Shown here: positions 13,130-25,879 of the stretch, one piece after another
How positions within the stretch are numbered: position 1 is the first letter of the stretch
Layout of the letters: each line of letters begins with the position of its first letter
Assembly: GCA_964017155.1 (NCBI GenBank)
Contig: OZ024854.1
Location: forward strand, 11,686,392-11,750,391
Length of the DNA: 64,000 nt
Source of the DNA: Oasisia sp. SBJ-2009
Lineage: Eukaryota; Annelida; Polychaeta; Sabellida; Siboglinidae
Reading direction: 5' to 3'
Translations under genes and position numbers: made by a program
The notes under the pieces: generated by a model
The model's input: the letters and a program-made list of their open reading frames with translations, nothing else
Told to the model about the DNA's origin: nothing
Databases searched by the model: none

Positions 13130-15638
13130 TATGCTAGCTATCACACACCATGAGGATATAATTTATACACATTTTTGAGGGCACATCACTGAAATACGTT
13201 TTTTTATAGTTAATTCTGGTAATTAGTTAATTGTTATGAAATGGAGCTTGTGTCAGTATCATAATGACCAATTACAATTACCTAAGTAACTCAGTGTTGC
13301 CCAGGGGAAATGCTGATATATATACCAGACATCCCAAACCTAGCCTACTTACATTGGCAACCATTTGTCACTGTTACAAAATCATGTCAGGTAACATTAT
13401 ACAGCATTATAGTAACATTATACAGCATTATAGTAACATTATACAGCATTATAGTAACATTATACAGCATTATAGTAACATTATACAGCATTATAGTAAC
13501 ATTATACAGCCAAACGAACATTAGTAGGTTACAAGGTGTTTGATTAGCAACACAAATACTGTAGGGTTTGCAAAACATTGTAGAACCAGTTCATTCCAAC
13601 AATTCCTTAATCATTTATCTGTACATAAATTGCTAACTAACGTTTTGATGCAAAGTGGTAGTATCTTCTCTGAGGCGTTGACGTTCACATACCTCTTTCT
13701 GTCTTCATTTGCCAATTTGCAATGCATTAAAAACAGAGATGGTTAATGTGAATTATTTACCTACATCCACTATACTCTTCTACATGAGCCACTCTCCAGA
13801 TGGGATCACTGTTGTATTACTGCAGCACTTGGTATGTGGTTTCATGAACAAGTATAAGCTAGTGGACATCAATTAACATCCAATATATTAACTTCAAAGT
13901 GGTTAATTAGAGCTGTCTCAGACACTTTAACCCTACTGGCAATTACATTGGTAACTGGCCACTGCAAAAGGACAGGGCACCAATAAAAGGCACAGAGCAC
14001 AATATAAAAGGCACGCTGCACCCTTGGGAAAAGGCCTAGCTGGACACTGTATATATTATACATTTACATATAATAATCATACTCTATATATGCATATAGC
14101 ATATAGCATTATTGTAATTACACTGTGCATCATGAAAAATCAATGAGTTATTATTTTATACTTGAATAGCAAGACAAAGAAAGTCAGCCGTCGCCAGCAA
14201 CCGACCTTTCTGAAATGTTTCTTCTTTGTCACTCCCTTCCTCTGGATCACCTTCAACCAGTCTCCGCTCCAACTCTGCCCACGCCTGACACAGCCATACA
14301 GGTAGATGTACAGGTACAGGTAGATATACAGGTACAGGTAGATATACAGGTACAGGTAGATATACAGGTAGATATACAGGTAATAATATTAATAATAATA
14401 ATAATATTTATTATTTATAAAGCGCAATATTCAAATATGCTCAAAGCGCTGTACAATAAAATATAAAGCTATTCATTATGTATTAAAACTAATATTAATA
14501 ATAATAAATACAACTGTAAAATTTACTTTCAGATAAAAAAGAAGAAAAAAAAATATTAGAAACGTTAACTTATTCATAATAAAACTGTTAATTAAATATC
14601 ATATATAATTAACGACGATGAGTAAAATAAATAAACCAATAAATAAATAAAACTAATAATACGCTATTTACATGCAAAACACATACTAAACGATGGGATA
14701 TATAAATTTCAATAAAAAATAAGATAAGATAAAATATTTGAAACAAATTTTCTAAAATGGCATTGAATATTTAAAATGTCAGCAGTAATATGTTTTGAAA
14801 ATGTGCGTTTTCAGTGCCTTTCTGAAAGCCGACAAAGTTCTGCAGCACTTGATGTCAATGGGCAATGCGTTCCATAGGCGAGGTCCCACCACACGAAAAC
14901 ACCGGTCACTAAAACTGGTCAGCTTCGTACGCGGAATAACGAGCAAATGTTGTTCAGATGAACGCGTGCGTCCTGGTCTCTTTAGTAGGTTTGCCAGATA
15001 CACGGGAGCCGTCCCATTCAGACATCGGTACACATGGAGAAGTATTTTATACTCGATGCGGCATTTAACTGGCAGCCAGTGTAGGTCTTTTAGAACTGGC
15101 GTTATATGATCACGACGTGGTGTAAACGTGATTACTCTGGCTGCCATGTTTTGAACTCGCTGGAGTTTATTTATCTGGTACAGGTAGATATACAGGTACA
15201 GGTAGATATACAGGTAGATATACAGGTACAGGTAGATGTACAGGTAGATATACAGGTACAGGTAGATATATGGTAGTTGAAGAGTTAGACAGACAGGTAA
15301 ATATGGAAATATATATTTGAATGAGAGAAAATGGGCTAATGAACTTGTGTTAGTGAAATTTGACCCCAGGATTCAATTAAACCTACCACATGATAGTTTC
15401 TTTTTAGCTTTTCGGCGACATTGTCCTGCAGAAGGTGCTGGTCAAGTGAGCACTGGAGCATGACTGACGCGGCCATGTCATAGCACGTCTCATTCAGCGC
15501 AATGTGCTCCTGTGGTGGGGTGTTACCCAATTTCTGCACCAACTCATCAGCTAACTGAAACATTCAAGTCATGTACAGCAGATGTATCTATCTGATCTGC
15601 AGAAGTGGATTGTATAACCAAATGAGATGAAGACAATA

Positions 15639-15674
<36 letters not shown>

Positions 15675-18600
15675 ATGCACGCACGTGTGCGTGAGTGTGT
15701 GTGTGCGTGTTTTCAATGCCACTAAAAGGTGTTATCTAGATTTATGGTGCTTTATAAAAACATTGAACTGGAAAAATCACATTTTGTCCCGAAAATCTAA
15801 ACTGTCAGACTTGAGCCATAACGCACAGAGCCAGTTTCTTGATTAACAAACATGGTACACATGTATGCATATTTTATACCATTCTCTTTTCATGCCTTAT
15901 ATTCTGTATTGTGCTTGAAGTATGAGGTAACACATACAAATGTTCACTGTTTAGTTTTATTACAGAAAATTAATGAATGAATGAATGATGTTTTTTATTC
16001 GACCAGTATTTCAACCAAATACATACACTAAATCTGTGTCAAAACAACTCAGAATCAATACAAATATAACAATCACAATAAACATGGTAATAGTATATAA
16101 TAATTTTTAATACAGTAATACAACATATGGTCTGGAGACTCCTCTAATTCCATGCTAGTCGCTATCGAGGAGCCACCTTTAAAAAAAATTCATATACAAA
16201 AATCATTCCATTTTCTAGAACAAATACTTCGAGAGAGAAAAGGAAAAAAAACCTTAAAGTAAAGATCCATGTGCACAGCTGACGTGGCTATTTTACCCTA
16301 AGGCACTATTTAATTATATAAGTATAAGTAAATATAGATATAAGTAAGTAGAGATATAAGAAAGTATACATACAACATAAAGTTGATAGGTGATTTTTGA
16401 TTCTTAATGTTGCATATATACATAAGTCTTGTATAGTACATGCTACTTGATAGCTTTGTAAAAATACAGATAAAAAAATACATTGTGAGATAAGTTTTTC
16501 TTTAACTATTTCAGGCAGGTTGTTTAATAAGAGTGGCAAGGAATGCCTGAGACATTTCTGTGCAAAAGTATGTAAATAGAATAGTAAATCATGGTGTAGA
16601 TATTTATAGAAAAATTGTAATTGTTGTAATTTAAGGATGTTGTCTACTTTTAATAAGCTGAGTTTTTTGTACAGTGGTTCAGTATGGGAAATGTAAATGT
16701 AAACATTGCTGTGAAAAGAGTTATAAGATTACTTTGTGGTGCCAAAAGACTTGATCATACAAATTAACTTTTTTACAATATACATATTCTTAAAGTACCA
16801 GATTTAGTCAAGCTAAAAGCTGCTATACTTATGATTAAGACATATCGTTATATGTTACCAATGAACGTACAACAATTGTTCAGAATACATGAATCACTGT
16901 ACTCATCCAAGCATAAATGTATGTTTAAGCAAACCTATGCATGAACCAACCTAGAGTATGTGTGTTTCTATTACAGAAGCTAAAACTTTGGAACAGGCAC
17001 GATAGGTCACTGATTAGCTGTAGGAATGTCCATCAGTTCAAAAAGTGTTAAACAGATAAACTATTGAATAATTATGTGTTGGAGATTTATACCATTTATG
17101 TTGAAAACGTTACATAAATTAGATAACTTATTCAAACGCTCTGATTATTTATTGTTTTCTATATTTGCCATTACTAAATATTCCAGTATTTTCTTTCGAT
17201 CAAATATTATATGGGTATACATGTAAATAGTGTTGTTGCACCTTTTGTTATTGCACTGTCTGTACTGATGCATTAGGAACTTAGTTAACATTTAATTAAT
17301 TAATTCATTAATTCAACACAGCTGAGTGAAGTATTGCACTTCTTTTTTTCAATAATTTATATTGTATGCCCTGTATATATGATGTATAATGTGTTGTTGT
17401 TGAAATAACTAAATGTCATTCATTCAATATTACTGTAACAATACAGACAAAACAAACTTTCCCAACAGTACAGGATTCAAACCCAGGTTCTTTTACTCAA
17501 GAGTCTGGGGCTCTAGATACCGTGCTGCAACGTGAATTACACTTTCAACTTTTTTAGTATAATCAATAATATTAATATGTGAAGCTTCTGAGATATCTGT
17601 GAAACCAATTGTAAATCGAAAAGGCATATGAATATAAAACATGTGTTGACAAAATAGCTATCAGGAATCATGTTTGCATGCATGTGCTTCATGTCAGTGT
17701 GTACATACATGTTTGCAATACATTTGCATGTGCTCAGAGAGAATGCATGCATGTGCACAGACCAACCTCAGTAGATATGGGCAAAGTAGCAATTTACACA
17801 TATTTCGACAACTACCCTTGATATGATACCTGTAGACAACAGGTGTTGTGTTAGAGACACACCTTGGTGATGGTGGGGTAATATGTGCTCATAGCCTGAT
17901 CACTGTAGCACCGGCCATAGGCCACATGTCTTTGCCGACCCTCGTCTCCATTGGCATATTGGATGCTCTCTGGGGTGATAAAGGGCTCAACATTTTTGAA
18001 GAGGAGTGCTAAAAAAGCAAATTTCCATAATGTAAGCATTCTGATAGCATACTGTTTGGGAATAAACTGTTTACTGTTTAATTAGAACTAAGTCACGTGT
18101 ATTTAGATAAGTACATCTTCAAGCTACATTTCCACGTGTGAAGACATAATTGAGTCTATCACATTGTAGCTAAACAAAACTATGTGGTTGAACTATCTGC
18201 TTTGGAGTATTAACTATATGTAATACTAAGCTCCCCACATTTTCGTGAGCCTCAGATGGGGGGGGGGAATTGGAGGTATTTGGAGAGCCCGAAGGTGGAG
18301 TTGTTGGCAAGCTTTAGGGGCTGGAATTTGAGAGCCAGAAGTTTTTATGAACCTTGAGGTGGAATTGGAATAGTAAGACCTCTCTAAAAGTGTCATTGTT
18401 AGCTAAACAAAATTATCATTGCAGACATGTTGCCCTTGTGGACTGTCGTGATTTTGATACTCGCTAGGTGAAGGCATGGTATTGATAGTGGTTACTTTGA
18501 CGTAAATGTATATGTAGTTGGTTCTGGTGCATGATACAAAACTAGTGTTAACATTAATAATATACATACACTACTCAACTTGGTATCTTTATTTGATGTT

Positions 18601-21600
18601 TCTGTTTTCATAAATAAACAGTGGTGTAGATAGTTTGTAAATTTAAATTCCAATTGAATAAAAAGGAATTGAGCATCTGATATTTTTGTGACGCTGCAAA
18701 GGATATTTTACAGATAGTATTGCTATGCAGGCAATAGTGTTTAATGACCAAGAAATGATGGACAATGAAGATGCTGGTCAAACATTACCCAGGAATCAAT
18801 CAGTGGATGAAACTGATGAATGGGAAGTGAATTAGGCTAGTGCTACTGCCTTGTGTGAATGTGTGCTAGCTGAGGACTGCTTCAAAGAACCACTGAAATT
18901 GCCCAGATTACAATCACACTTTCCCTGTATCACTAAGACTACCAGTGAAGCCAGAACTGTGACACTGAAATACTTTGATTGAATTGGAATTGATAAAGTT
19001 GAATTGAAAGAAATTTAATTTGAATTGAAAAAATGGAATTGAAAGAAATTTTATTGGAATTGAAAAAACTTAATTGAAAACATTTGAATTGAAGCTGAAT
19101 AAAAGGAATTGCAATGAATTGGAATTGAAACAATGGAATTGACCCGAACCCTGGTCTTGACCTGCCCACAAGCATGGAGAGTATGAATGGCACGGTCTAA
19201 ACTAACTGATCATTATATGCATTACCCAGGTTACGTCTAAGAACAGAGAGTGGGATGGTCAAACTAATGGGAAGTTACTCTGGACTTTCAAGGGTCACCT
19301 TCTATTCTGGTTGTCATTATGAATGGGTGGCCACTAAGACAGGCTTCAGTGCACTTAATAAAAATATGGATTAATTTGAAAGGTACCAACTCATGATGGG
19401 GTTAATAAAAATATGGATTAATTTGAAAGGTACTAACTCATGATGGGGTTAAACCAACTGACAAAGAAGAAGCTTTGCTATCCATAATTTAGATTCAGTA
19501 ACCTACGTGGTCGGTCGAACACTTTGGCATGTTGCTTGAACAGCCGTGGTGAGGCAATGCTGACGACCAGTTGTTGACCGTACCAGAAGGAAGCAATGTC
19601 ACCGTAGTTTTTGTGCAGAATCATAAGAAACTCATGCAGACTTCCGGCTTTCTGAATATCTGGTAGATTTCCCAAACTGAAAAATACACACAGAGAAGTC
19701 TTTTAGTTTGATATGATCAAACTGGTTTAACAAAATTATACACAACTTCACAAAATGTAACAAATTATGTTCTGGCCCAAACAGGTAAGGCTGATGAAGT
19801 AAAGTTTACATAGTGTATGAATTGTCTTTAAAATCAAATTCCTAGGGCGTAACTCAGCCGGACTGCATTTTTTCAGGAGACCAAATTAATGTACGAGTAA
19901 CTAATGATGTTTGCCCACAAATTATTTATTTTTGTCATTTTTGCAGTATTCAGACAAAGCCCCTGTTGATAAATTTCAAATAACATATTTCTTGAAAAAA
20001 CACCCTAGTGAATATGGGGCCCATTTAAAATTAATGACACATTAGTTATTGTATAATTAACCCTTTGTTTCTAGCCAAACTGTATTGACTGCACTTTACT
20101 GGTTGTAAGGATTTTTTATATTGAACTTATTTTGACAGAATGCAGTCACCACAGCAACATACAAAATATACACCATTCGAAAATAACCAAAGGCTACTAT
20201 AGCCTTTGGAAGTATATATTTAATGTAAATAATGTGTATATTCTGATATACAACTGGCAACTCTGTAACAATGTTCATCTTGCTTTGAAAAATATTTTCA
20301 TATAGCAATTTCCAAAAACAAAACAGTCACATGACCACTAACACATTTCAAGAGATCTTTGTGAATACGTACACTTCATCAGAGGCGTCCAGCCCTGGCA
20401 CAGTTGTGACCTTTTTGGAGCTCTAGAAGAAAATAAAACATCATCTGAGTTAGTTGTGCCCTGTGCTAAATCAGGAATGATTATTCACCATTGCATATTC
20501 ACATGAACAAACTATATTCAATGGTTTACACCATGACAGCCATGAAGCTGTTTTTTGGTACAAAATGTGAGCACGTTTGGATTTTGCTAGATTTAAGTCT
20601 TAAGAAGTAATTTAGAAATACAAAGTAAACATCTGACACTGACGAGAATTAACAGTCTCACATACAGAAATGTGAGAGAAGTAATAACTTTTATTTCACA
20701 ATGCAACCATGTACAAGAACAAAACTAATGTATATATTAAATTGTCAGCGTGACATTGCTAAAAGCTGTCTTCCAGTGACACCACCATGACGTAAAATAA
20801 CCATCAATCCTGCACATATATATATTTGTAGTTTTACAACAAAATACAACAAAAGAATTGTTAAGATCAAATTAAACATATTGTCAGATATCACCAAGAC
20901 TGTACTACTAACCATGGATATATAAAGTGGTGATATCTGACAATGATCCGAGAAAATTGCATGGATGAATCCAAACAAGATTTGACTTAACTTGGGCTAT
21001 TTTTAAGAATGAAATTAAACACTATGATAAGTAGTAACTTAATTGTTATTCTGCATCACTGCCGCTAAAAAGTCAGACATTATTTGTTTAAATTGTGTTT
21101 TAGATCCATTTAATGTCGTCGAGTCGACGTAAATATGTCAATGTCACTGGGCGACTGGGCGTGAGCAGTTAGCACTCGCCAGATGCATCACGACTGCAAA
21201 GCCAAAGGTGGTGTCTTTTGTTTTGCGTATATGTCCCCAAAACTAAGGGTACATCTTTAATTGTTATTCTATATAATGCAGATATAGTTGTTTTAAAATA
21301 TGGCTAATTTTTTTATTTTAACTTTGCAATGTACATGCTATAGGAATCAACTTGAACAAAGCGGGGCTTTGAGGCCCCGATGCGTCTGAACTGTGTTAAC
21401 TGCTCGCATCTTGTGATATCGATTGGCTTATTTACGTTGACTCAACGGCATTAAATTTATTTAAAACACAACCTAAAAAAATTCTGACTTCTTTTTAGCG
21501 GAAGTGATGCATAATGATATTCCAAACACATACACATCGAAAAAAACGTGGAAAAACCGTTTTGAAAAGGCCCTAAATTAATAACTTAAGCCAGTTAACT

Positions 21601-23664
21601 GGAAGCTCTTATTAATGGGCTTCCACAAATCCACGCTAGTTGCTAGAGGCGCTTATACGCTGAGACCCTGGTTGCATCTCAGCGCCTCCAGCGACTAACG
21701 TGGATTTGTTTGCTTGTTTTGCGGAAAGCTTGTTTAAATTATCCTTAGCTGTTGAGGTCGCATGACTCCGAAACCTCACACATAGCTAAATATGGATATA
21801 ATCTAACATGTCAGTCAATGTGAAGGCATAATATGTACATTAATGTACATTTACAGCCGAGTCGATGGAACGTTGACTGATGGCGACGTATGGCATGCTA
21901 GAACGATTCCGGAACGGATGTTAAAAATAATCTACAGCTCGCTGTATGATTCACACGAGACTGGTACTTCACACATAGTTAAAAAAGGATTTCGTATTAT
22001 AACATGTCCTGATGTCCATCATTGTGAAAGCATAATGCCTACATTAATGCACATTTACAGTAAAAATGGTGCGGGCCCGGTTATTTTTGTCGTGCACTGA
22101 TCACATGTTCTCGGTCTTGACTTTGTCGAACATACCCACATCTCAGATACAGGCTACGCGGCCACACGGTCAACATTCATTTTTGCAGATACCGATAGCG
22201 GTACCAGGTTTATTACAACTGAACAGCTTATATCTCACTCACCCTCTATCTCAAAAACAACCTTAACCACTGTATCCACCTGAGATAATGTCGAAATAGC
22301 CCGCACTTTCTTGCCGCGAACTGATCACATGGTCTTACAAAACATACTAATTTGTATTAGTTTTGTACTAATATTGACGAATACCAGTGCGCGATATTTT
22401 TCGGCGGGTAAAATATGTTACATTTTATTGTATTCGGCCGTGAAATTTAGGTTGGTGTGTCACTTGGTGAATTTGGCTGTGTTTATTTAACAAAATAATT
22501 AATGTTATTGAATTGAATTCTATGTTGGTTACATATACACATTTGATAGTGTCAGTGAAACCAGCGTGAAGTCATTGACATTGTAAATAAAATTGTGTAC
22601 GTAATGTTATTATAGTCTGGACTCTGGATTAGGGTGCATGTAATTAATTGTTAAAAGAAACGGCACCAGGACCAGGTTTCCACGTCAATGTCGTTGCACA
22701 GCTTTTATCAACAGAAACCATGACAAAAGCAATTATGTCACCCTTTCTCTATATGGTGAAATACCTTTTCATATATATGAAGGGTACGTAAGCTATTGAC
22801 CGTGCAGGCGTGTAGCCAGTTTGTATGTGTGGGCATGTCATGACATGGGTGCTCAACAATGAACAGCCAAAACAACACCATCTTTGCACTGAATTCGATC
22901 GAACGTCCCACGACGTTCCATCAACTGTAAAGGTATATTAATGTAGACATTATGCTTTCATATTGATGGATATGTTATACGATTTCAATATTGAACTATT
23001 TGTGAAGTAGCAGTCTCGAGTGATGCATACAACGAGCAGTTACGAGCTGTAGGTGATTTTAAACATCCGTTTCGGCATCGTCGCCATCGAGCCAGCACAC
23101 CTGTCGGGCCACCAGTCGACGTTCAATCAGTTGTAAATGTACATTAATGTACATATTATGCCTTCACATTGACGGTCATGTCAGACTGTATCCATATTTG
23201 GCTATGTGTGAGGCTTCGGAGTCATGCGAGTTCAACAGCTAGATTGTAGGATGATTTAAGCAAGCGTTCCGCAAATATATTCCCAAACCGTTCCGCATTT
23301 TATACACGTCAAGAATACGTAAAAAACGGCACAAAGACCCTAGTTGCGTCAGAGCGTCCTCTGTCGGATTAGTTATTATGGTACGGATTCTTATAGAATT
23401 TTAGGTCAAAAATACAGATTGCCATCCCAAAAATGTGGCAGGTCTGGAATTACTCGACCTAGTCCTAGTCTAAACAAAAACGACTAAACTAGACTGTCTA
23501 GACTCGAGTGCGACTTGTGAATCAGTGTTAGTGATCGACTGATTCAGTGATTGCTCGAGTCAGTGAACAATACTAGACTAGTCAATACTCACGGGGAATA
23601 GATAGATGACAGCTATGACAACACAAATGACGACAACGCCGACAGATATGATGAACTCCAGCAT
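9722..23664 (-). CDS. CYP20A1: CYP20-type cytochrome P450, copy 2 (complete, 11 exons, 476 aa)
   Basis: Orphan P450 of the CYP20 family. Exons in transcript order: 23664-23593, 20422-20373, 19676-19507, 18008-17863, 15554-15387, 14284-14206, 12951-12775, 12139-12001, 11258-11147, 10395-10331, 9974-9722. Splice phases agree throughout and give 476 codons plus stop. Exon 1 encodes MLEFIISVG followed by a hydrophobic anchor to residue 24. Exon 3 carries GNLPDIQKAGSLHEF, very close to the human CYP20A1 N-terminal region as I recall it. ExxR is E342-R345, FDPERF is 394-399, and the heme cysteine is C423 in GFAGKRKCFG. The I-helix reads VGGVHTTGS, with His where most P450s have Asp/Glu before Thr. 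Introns hold a LINE fragment (14376-15175), tandem repeats and foldback repeats. Exon 2 could instead end two bases earlier, but only 20373 keeps the frame. Confidence 0.92.
13064..13127. repeat. (GCAC)/(CA)n microsatellite
   Basis: Short ACGC units followed by about 24 CA units in copy 2 intron 6. Confidence 0.9.
13391..13509. repeat. 21-bp tandem repeat, about 5.6 copies
   Basis: Near-perfect repetition of a 21-bp unit containing AACATTATACAGCATTATAG in copy 2 intron 6. It is not present at the corresponding place in copy 1. Confidence 0.95.
14376..15175 (-). mobile_element. 3' end of a non-LTR retrotransposon (L2/CR1-like)
   Basis: The minus-strand ORF 15147-14779 (122 aa) has the C-terminal signature of LINE reverse transcriptases: ITPVLKDLHWLPVKCRIEYK, LNGTAPVYLANLL and VVGPRLWNALP. 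It is followed by a 3' UTR and a TTATTATT-type microsatellite tail at 14376-14420. It sits inside a TACCTGTATATC-type minisatellite of copy 2 intron 5 and is missing from copy 1, so it inserted after duplication or was lost there. The 5' truncation is typical of LINE insertion. Confidence 0.85.
15181..15300. repeat. 12-18-bp minisatellite (ACAGGTAGATAT type)
   Basis: Tandem ACAGGTAGATAT/ACAGGT units, continued on the other side of the LINE insertion at about 14300-14380. The same array, shorter, is in copy 1 at about 912-980. It predates the duplication and lies next to the exon 6 acceptor in both copies. Confidence 0.85.
15967..17440. mobile_element. Two decayed LINE 3' fragments in opposite orientation
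   Basis: The left part (about 15967-16660) ends in TTAATGAATGAATGATG and reads on the minus strand, with a fragment LPLLLNNLPEIVKEKL. The right part (about 16670-17440) reads on the plus strand and, despite stops, contains an RT C-terminal-like stretch (ILKVPDLVKLKAAILMIKTY, then LKLWNRHDRSLISCRN). Both ends carry ATTCATTCATT-type tails. Family assignment is uncertain. Confidence 0.55.
17440..17535 (-). mobile_element. SINE fragment (tRNA-like head)
   Basis: The reverse strand carries a B-box-like GGTTTGAATCC preceded by CAGACTCTTGAGTAAAAGAA. It matches the heads of the SINE copies at 50595-50915 and 33065-33365. Confidence 0.5.
18960..19155. repeat. Degenerate GAATTG repeat element
   Basis: Irregular GGAATTGAAA-type units ending TGGAATTGACCCGAACCC. 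The same array type, with nearly the same terminal sequence, lies at 45870-46015. Confidence 0.7.
21615..23330. mobile_element. Foldback element family in P450-2 intron 1
   Basis: The segment 21720-21880 (GTTTTGCGGAAAGCTTG, then CATGACTCCGAA, then GTACATTAATGTACAT) is inverted relative to 23115-23285. An inner pair, 21890-22070 and 22880-23075, is also inverted. The head carries AAATCCAC...GTGGATTT. No transposase-like ORF is visible inside, so it would be non-autonomous. Exact ends and target-site duplication are not resolved. Confidence 0.55.
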
Positions 23665-23784
23665 CTTATTCGTTGTGTATTTCGCATGTAGCCGATGCAA
23701 ATGGTGTCATCTGTGCATCAAACACAAAAGCAACAACAATATTCTAGGGCCTCGGAGAGGGGTTGGGTCAGACTGTCGCAAAAC

Positions 23785-24178
23785 GGGCCCTACTAATTGG
23801 CGGACCGGAATTGGCGGACCGCGCGGAAACGGCGGACCACATTCACAAAGATTCCATCGATCGATACGCTCCATGTTTACGTGGGGGCCACTTACGTGCG
23901 TTGTTCTAGTTGGCGCCTATAGTTGCTGTTTTTACGGTGTTCTTGTGATGTTGAGATGTCTTTCAATAATAACAGACGTGTAATAAGCAAATAGAACTAC
24001 AGTACAGTTAACATATACAATGTTTAAAAGACGAAATAACAATTCTTGGATTTGTTGTTTGTTTGTTTTTATTTTCGCCAACACAGTAAGCATTCCTTAG
24101 TATTACTATTACAACAATGAGATATATATCTCTCTCTTTATATATATATATATAATTGTTTGTGTGTAATACAATGTA

Positions 24179-24244
<66 letters not shown>

Positions 24245-25104
24245 AGAATAAATAGAATGTTATATATATTTGTGTGTGTAATACAATGTATATATACATG
24301 TATCACATATTAAATAGAATATAATTATATATATATATGTATATATATATATACATATATATATTTGTGTGTGTGTAATACAATGTATGTACCATATGTA
24401 TACCATGTTAAAAAATAACACCACTAGAAGCGACAATAGCCATAGTTTTACTTTACCAAAAAGGTAAAGTAAAGATTTTTAAGACAAAAGACAGCTAACC
24501 TCAGATACAATGTCCATGATCTCAGTGAAGTACATTCTATTAAATAATCCTCAATAACACGAACTACTCACCCACCCATTAACGAATGTGCAGCTAGCAG
24601 TGCAATCCGAGATCAATCCACGTATATGCCCTTTCACAGTAGATCAAAGAACATCAAAAGACGGCTGGAGCTTCAGAATTCCTCACCTGCCAGGTGACCG
24701 TTTCGGTATTCAATAACGGGAATTAGTGCCCTATGAGCACATGTACCCTTAGGCGAGTCATTACATCAAACGATTTAAATAAACGGATTGTATGCAGCTG
24801 CCGTCGATCATCTCTGACTATTATGTGGGAGTTCTGTTTTTGACTGAGCGAATACTCGTAGAGTTAATTAGTAAGGCCTAACATTTTATTTATAGAATTT
24901 AATAAATACAAGTAATACCATCCGGTATTACAATTAGAATTGTTAGTACAACACAATAATAATAAAAGTCTGCAATATTTATGATCGGGCGCGCAAACAA
25001 CAAAGCTTGTAAACATGGAGCGTACCGATCGATGGAATCTTTGTGAATGTGGTCCGCCGTTTCCGCGCGGTCCGCCAATTCCGGTCCGCCAATTAGTAGG
25101 GCCC
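23785..25104. mobile_element. 1.32-kb foldback DNA transposon with 96-bp TIRs
   Basis: Left TIR 23785-23880 and right TIR 25009-25104 are reverse complements with one mismatch seen, starting GGGCCCTACTAATTGGCGG. The perfect 8-bp direct repeat CGCAAAAC flanks the element (23777-23784 and 25105-25112), which is a target-site duplication. The interior is AT-rich microsatellite sequence with no transposase, so it is non-autonomous. An 8-bp duplication is usual for hAT and some other superfamilies. It lies 120 bp upstream of the start codon of P450 copy 2. Confidence 0.9.
24130..24370. repeat. (AT)n microsatellite cluster
   Basis: Long TA tracts alternating with a repeated TTTGTGTGTGTAATACAATGT motif (about 24160, 24270, 24365), inside the foldback element. 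Confidence 0.9.
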
Positions 25105-25879
25105 CGCAAAACCAAACTAACCTAAGACACTGCATATACCTTTCTACCTATCATGATCCATAATGGCATAAATCAGGATTTTTTGACGCAAATTGCAATG
25201 TTCAGGTCTGGCCATGCGCATTCGGAATAAACCTAGTTTAGTTTTATATTTGTTACAAGAGTTTCCTCCCTCAAAATGCTAATCGGGAAAATGTATTCTG
25301 GGAATGCAATATTACAGGTAAAGAGAATAGTAATGTATTACACTCTTCACCACTGTATTAATTATCATTGGAGAACTAAGTATCAGTTACACTTACAGTT
25401 TCTAATAGTATAATATTATATATAGCTCTAGTCATGTTATCGATGTAATGTTCCGGAATTGAATTATTTTCAACTAGTCTTTTAGAAAAGTAAAATGACT
25501 GTTCTCTTAGTGACAAAAAATGTACTCAATATAACCTAAAATACAATTTTAATCATTTTACCCAGCCATCATAAAATGAGCCAAAATGCCCTTTCTTTGT
25601 TCATGATGACCCGATTTCCGATACATTTCATCACGCAATAGTTATCTAGAACAAAACTATCAGTATATATTAATGTTAGTAAATATGAAAGTGTAATTTC
25701 CCGCTGTTTAGCAATGTAAAATCTCATCGATAATATATCATATGTATGTTATCAGCTGATCATTTGATTGCTTGCATCGTTATACTTACATGTTATTTTG
25801 GGATTATTGTTATCTAATATCATGCAGTAACAGGTCAAAATGTTTATAATGAACACGGGTGAGCGATAATATAGGACTA

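Larger units (their letters stand above)
8856..15960. repeat. Right arm of large inverted duplication
   Basis: Reverse-complement partner of about 185-6834, with a spacer of about 2.0 kb (6835-8855) between the arms. Arm-specific insertions include the LINE fragment at 14376-15175, absent from the same intron of copy 1, and the 21-bp tandem array at 13391-13509. Confidence 0.85.

Noticed and set aside
13391..13509. Possible CRISPR-like array
   Set aside because: The 21-bp units are directly adjacent with no variable spacers, inside an intron of a eukaryotic gene.
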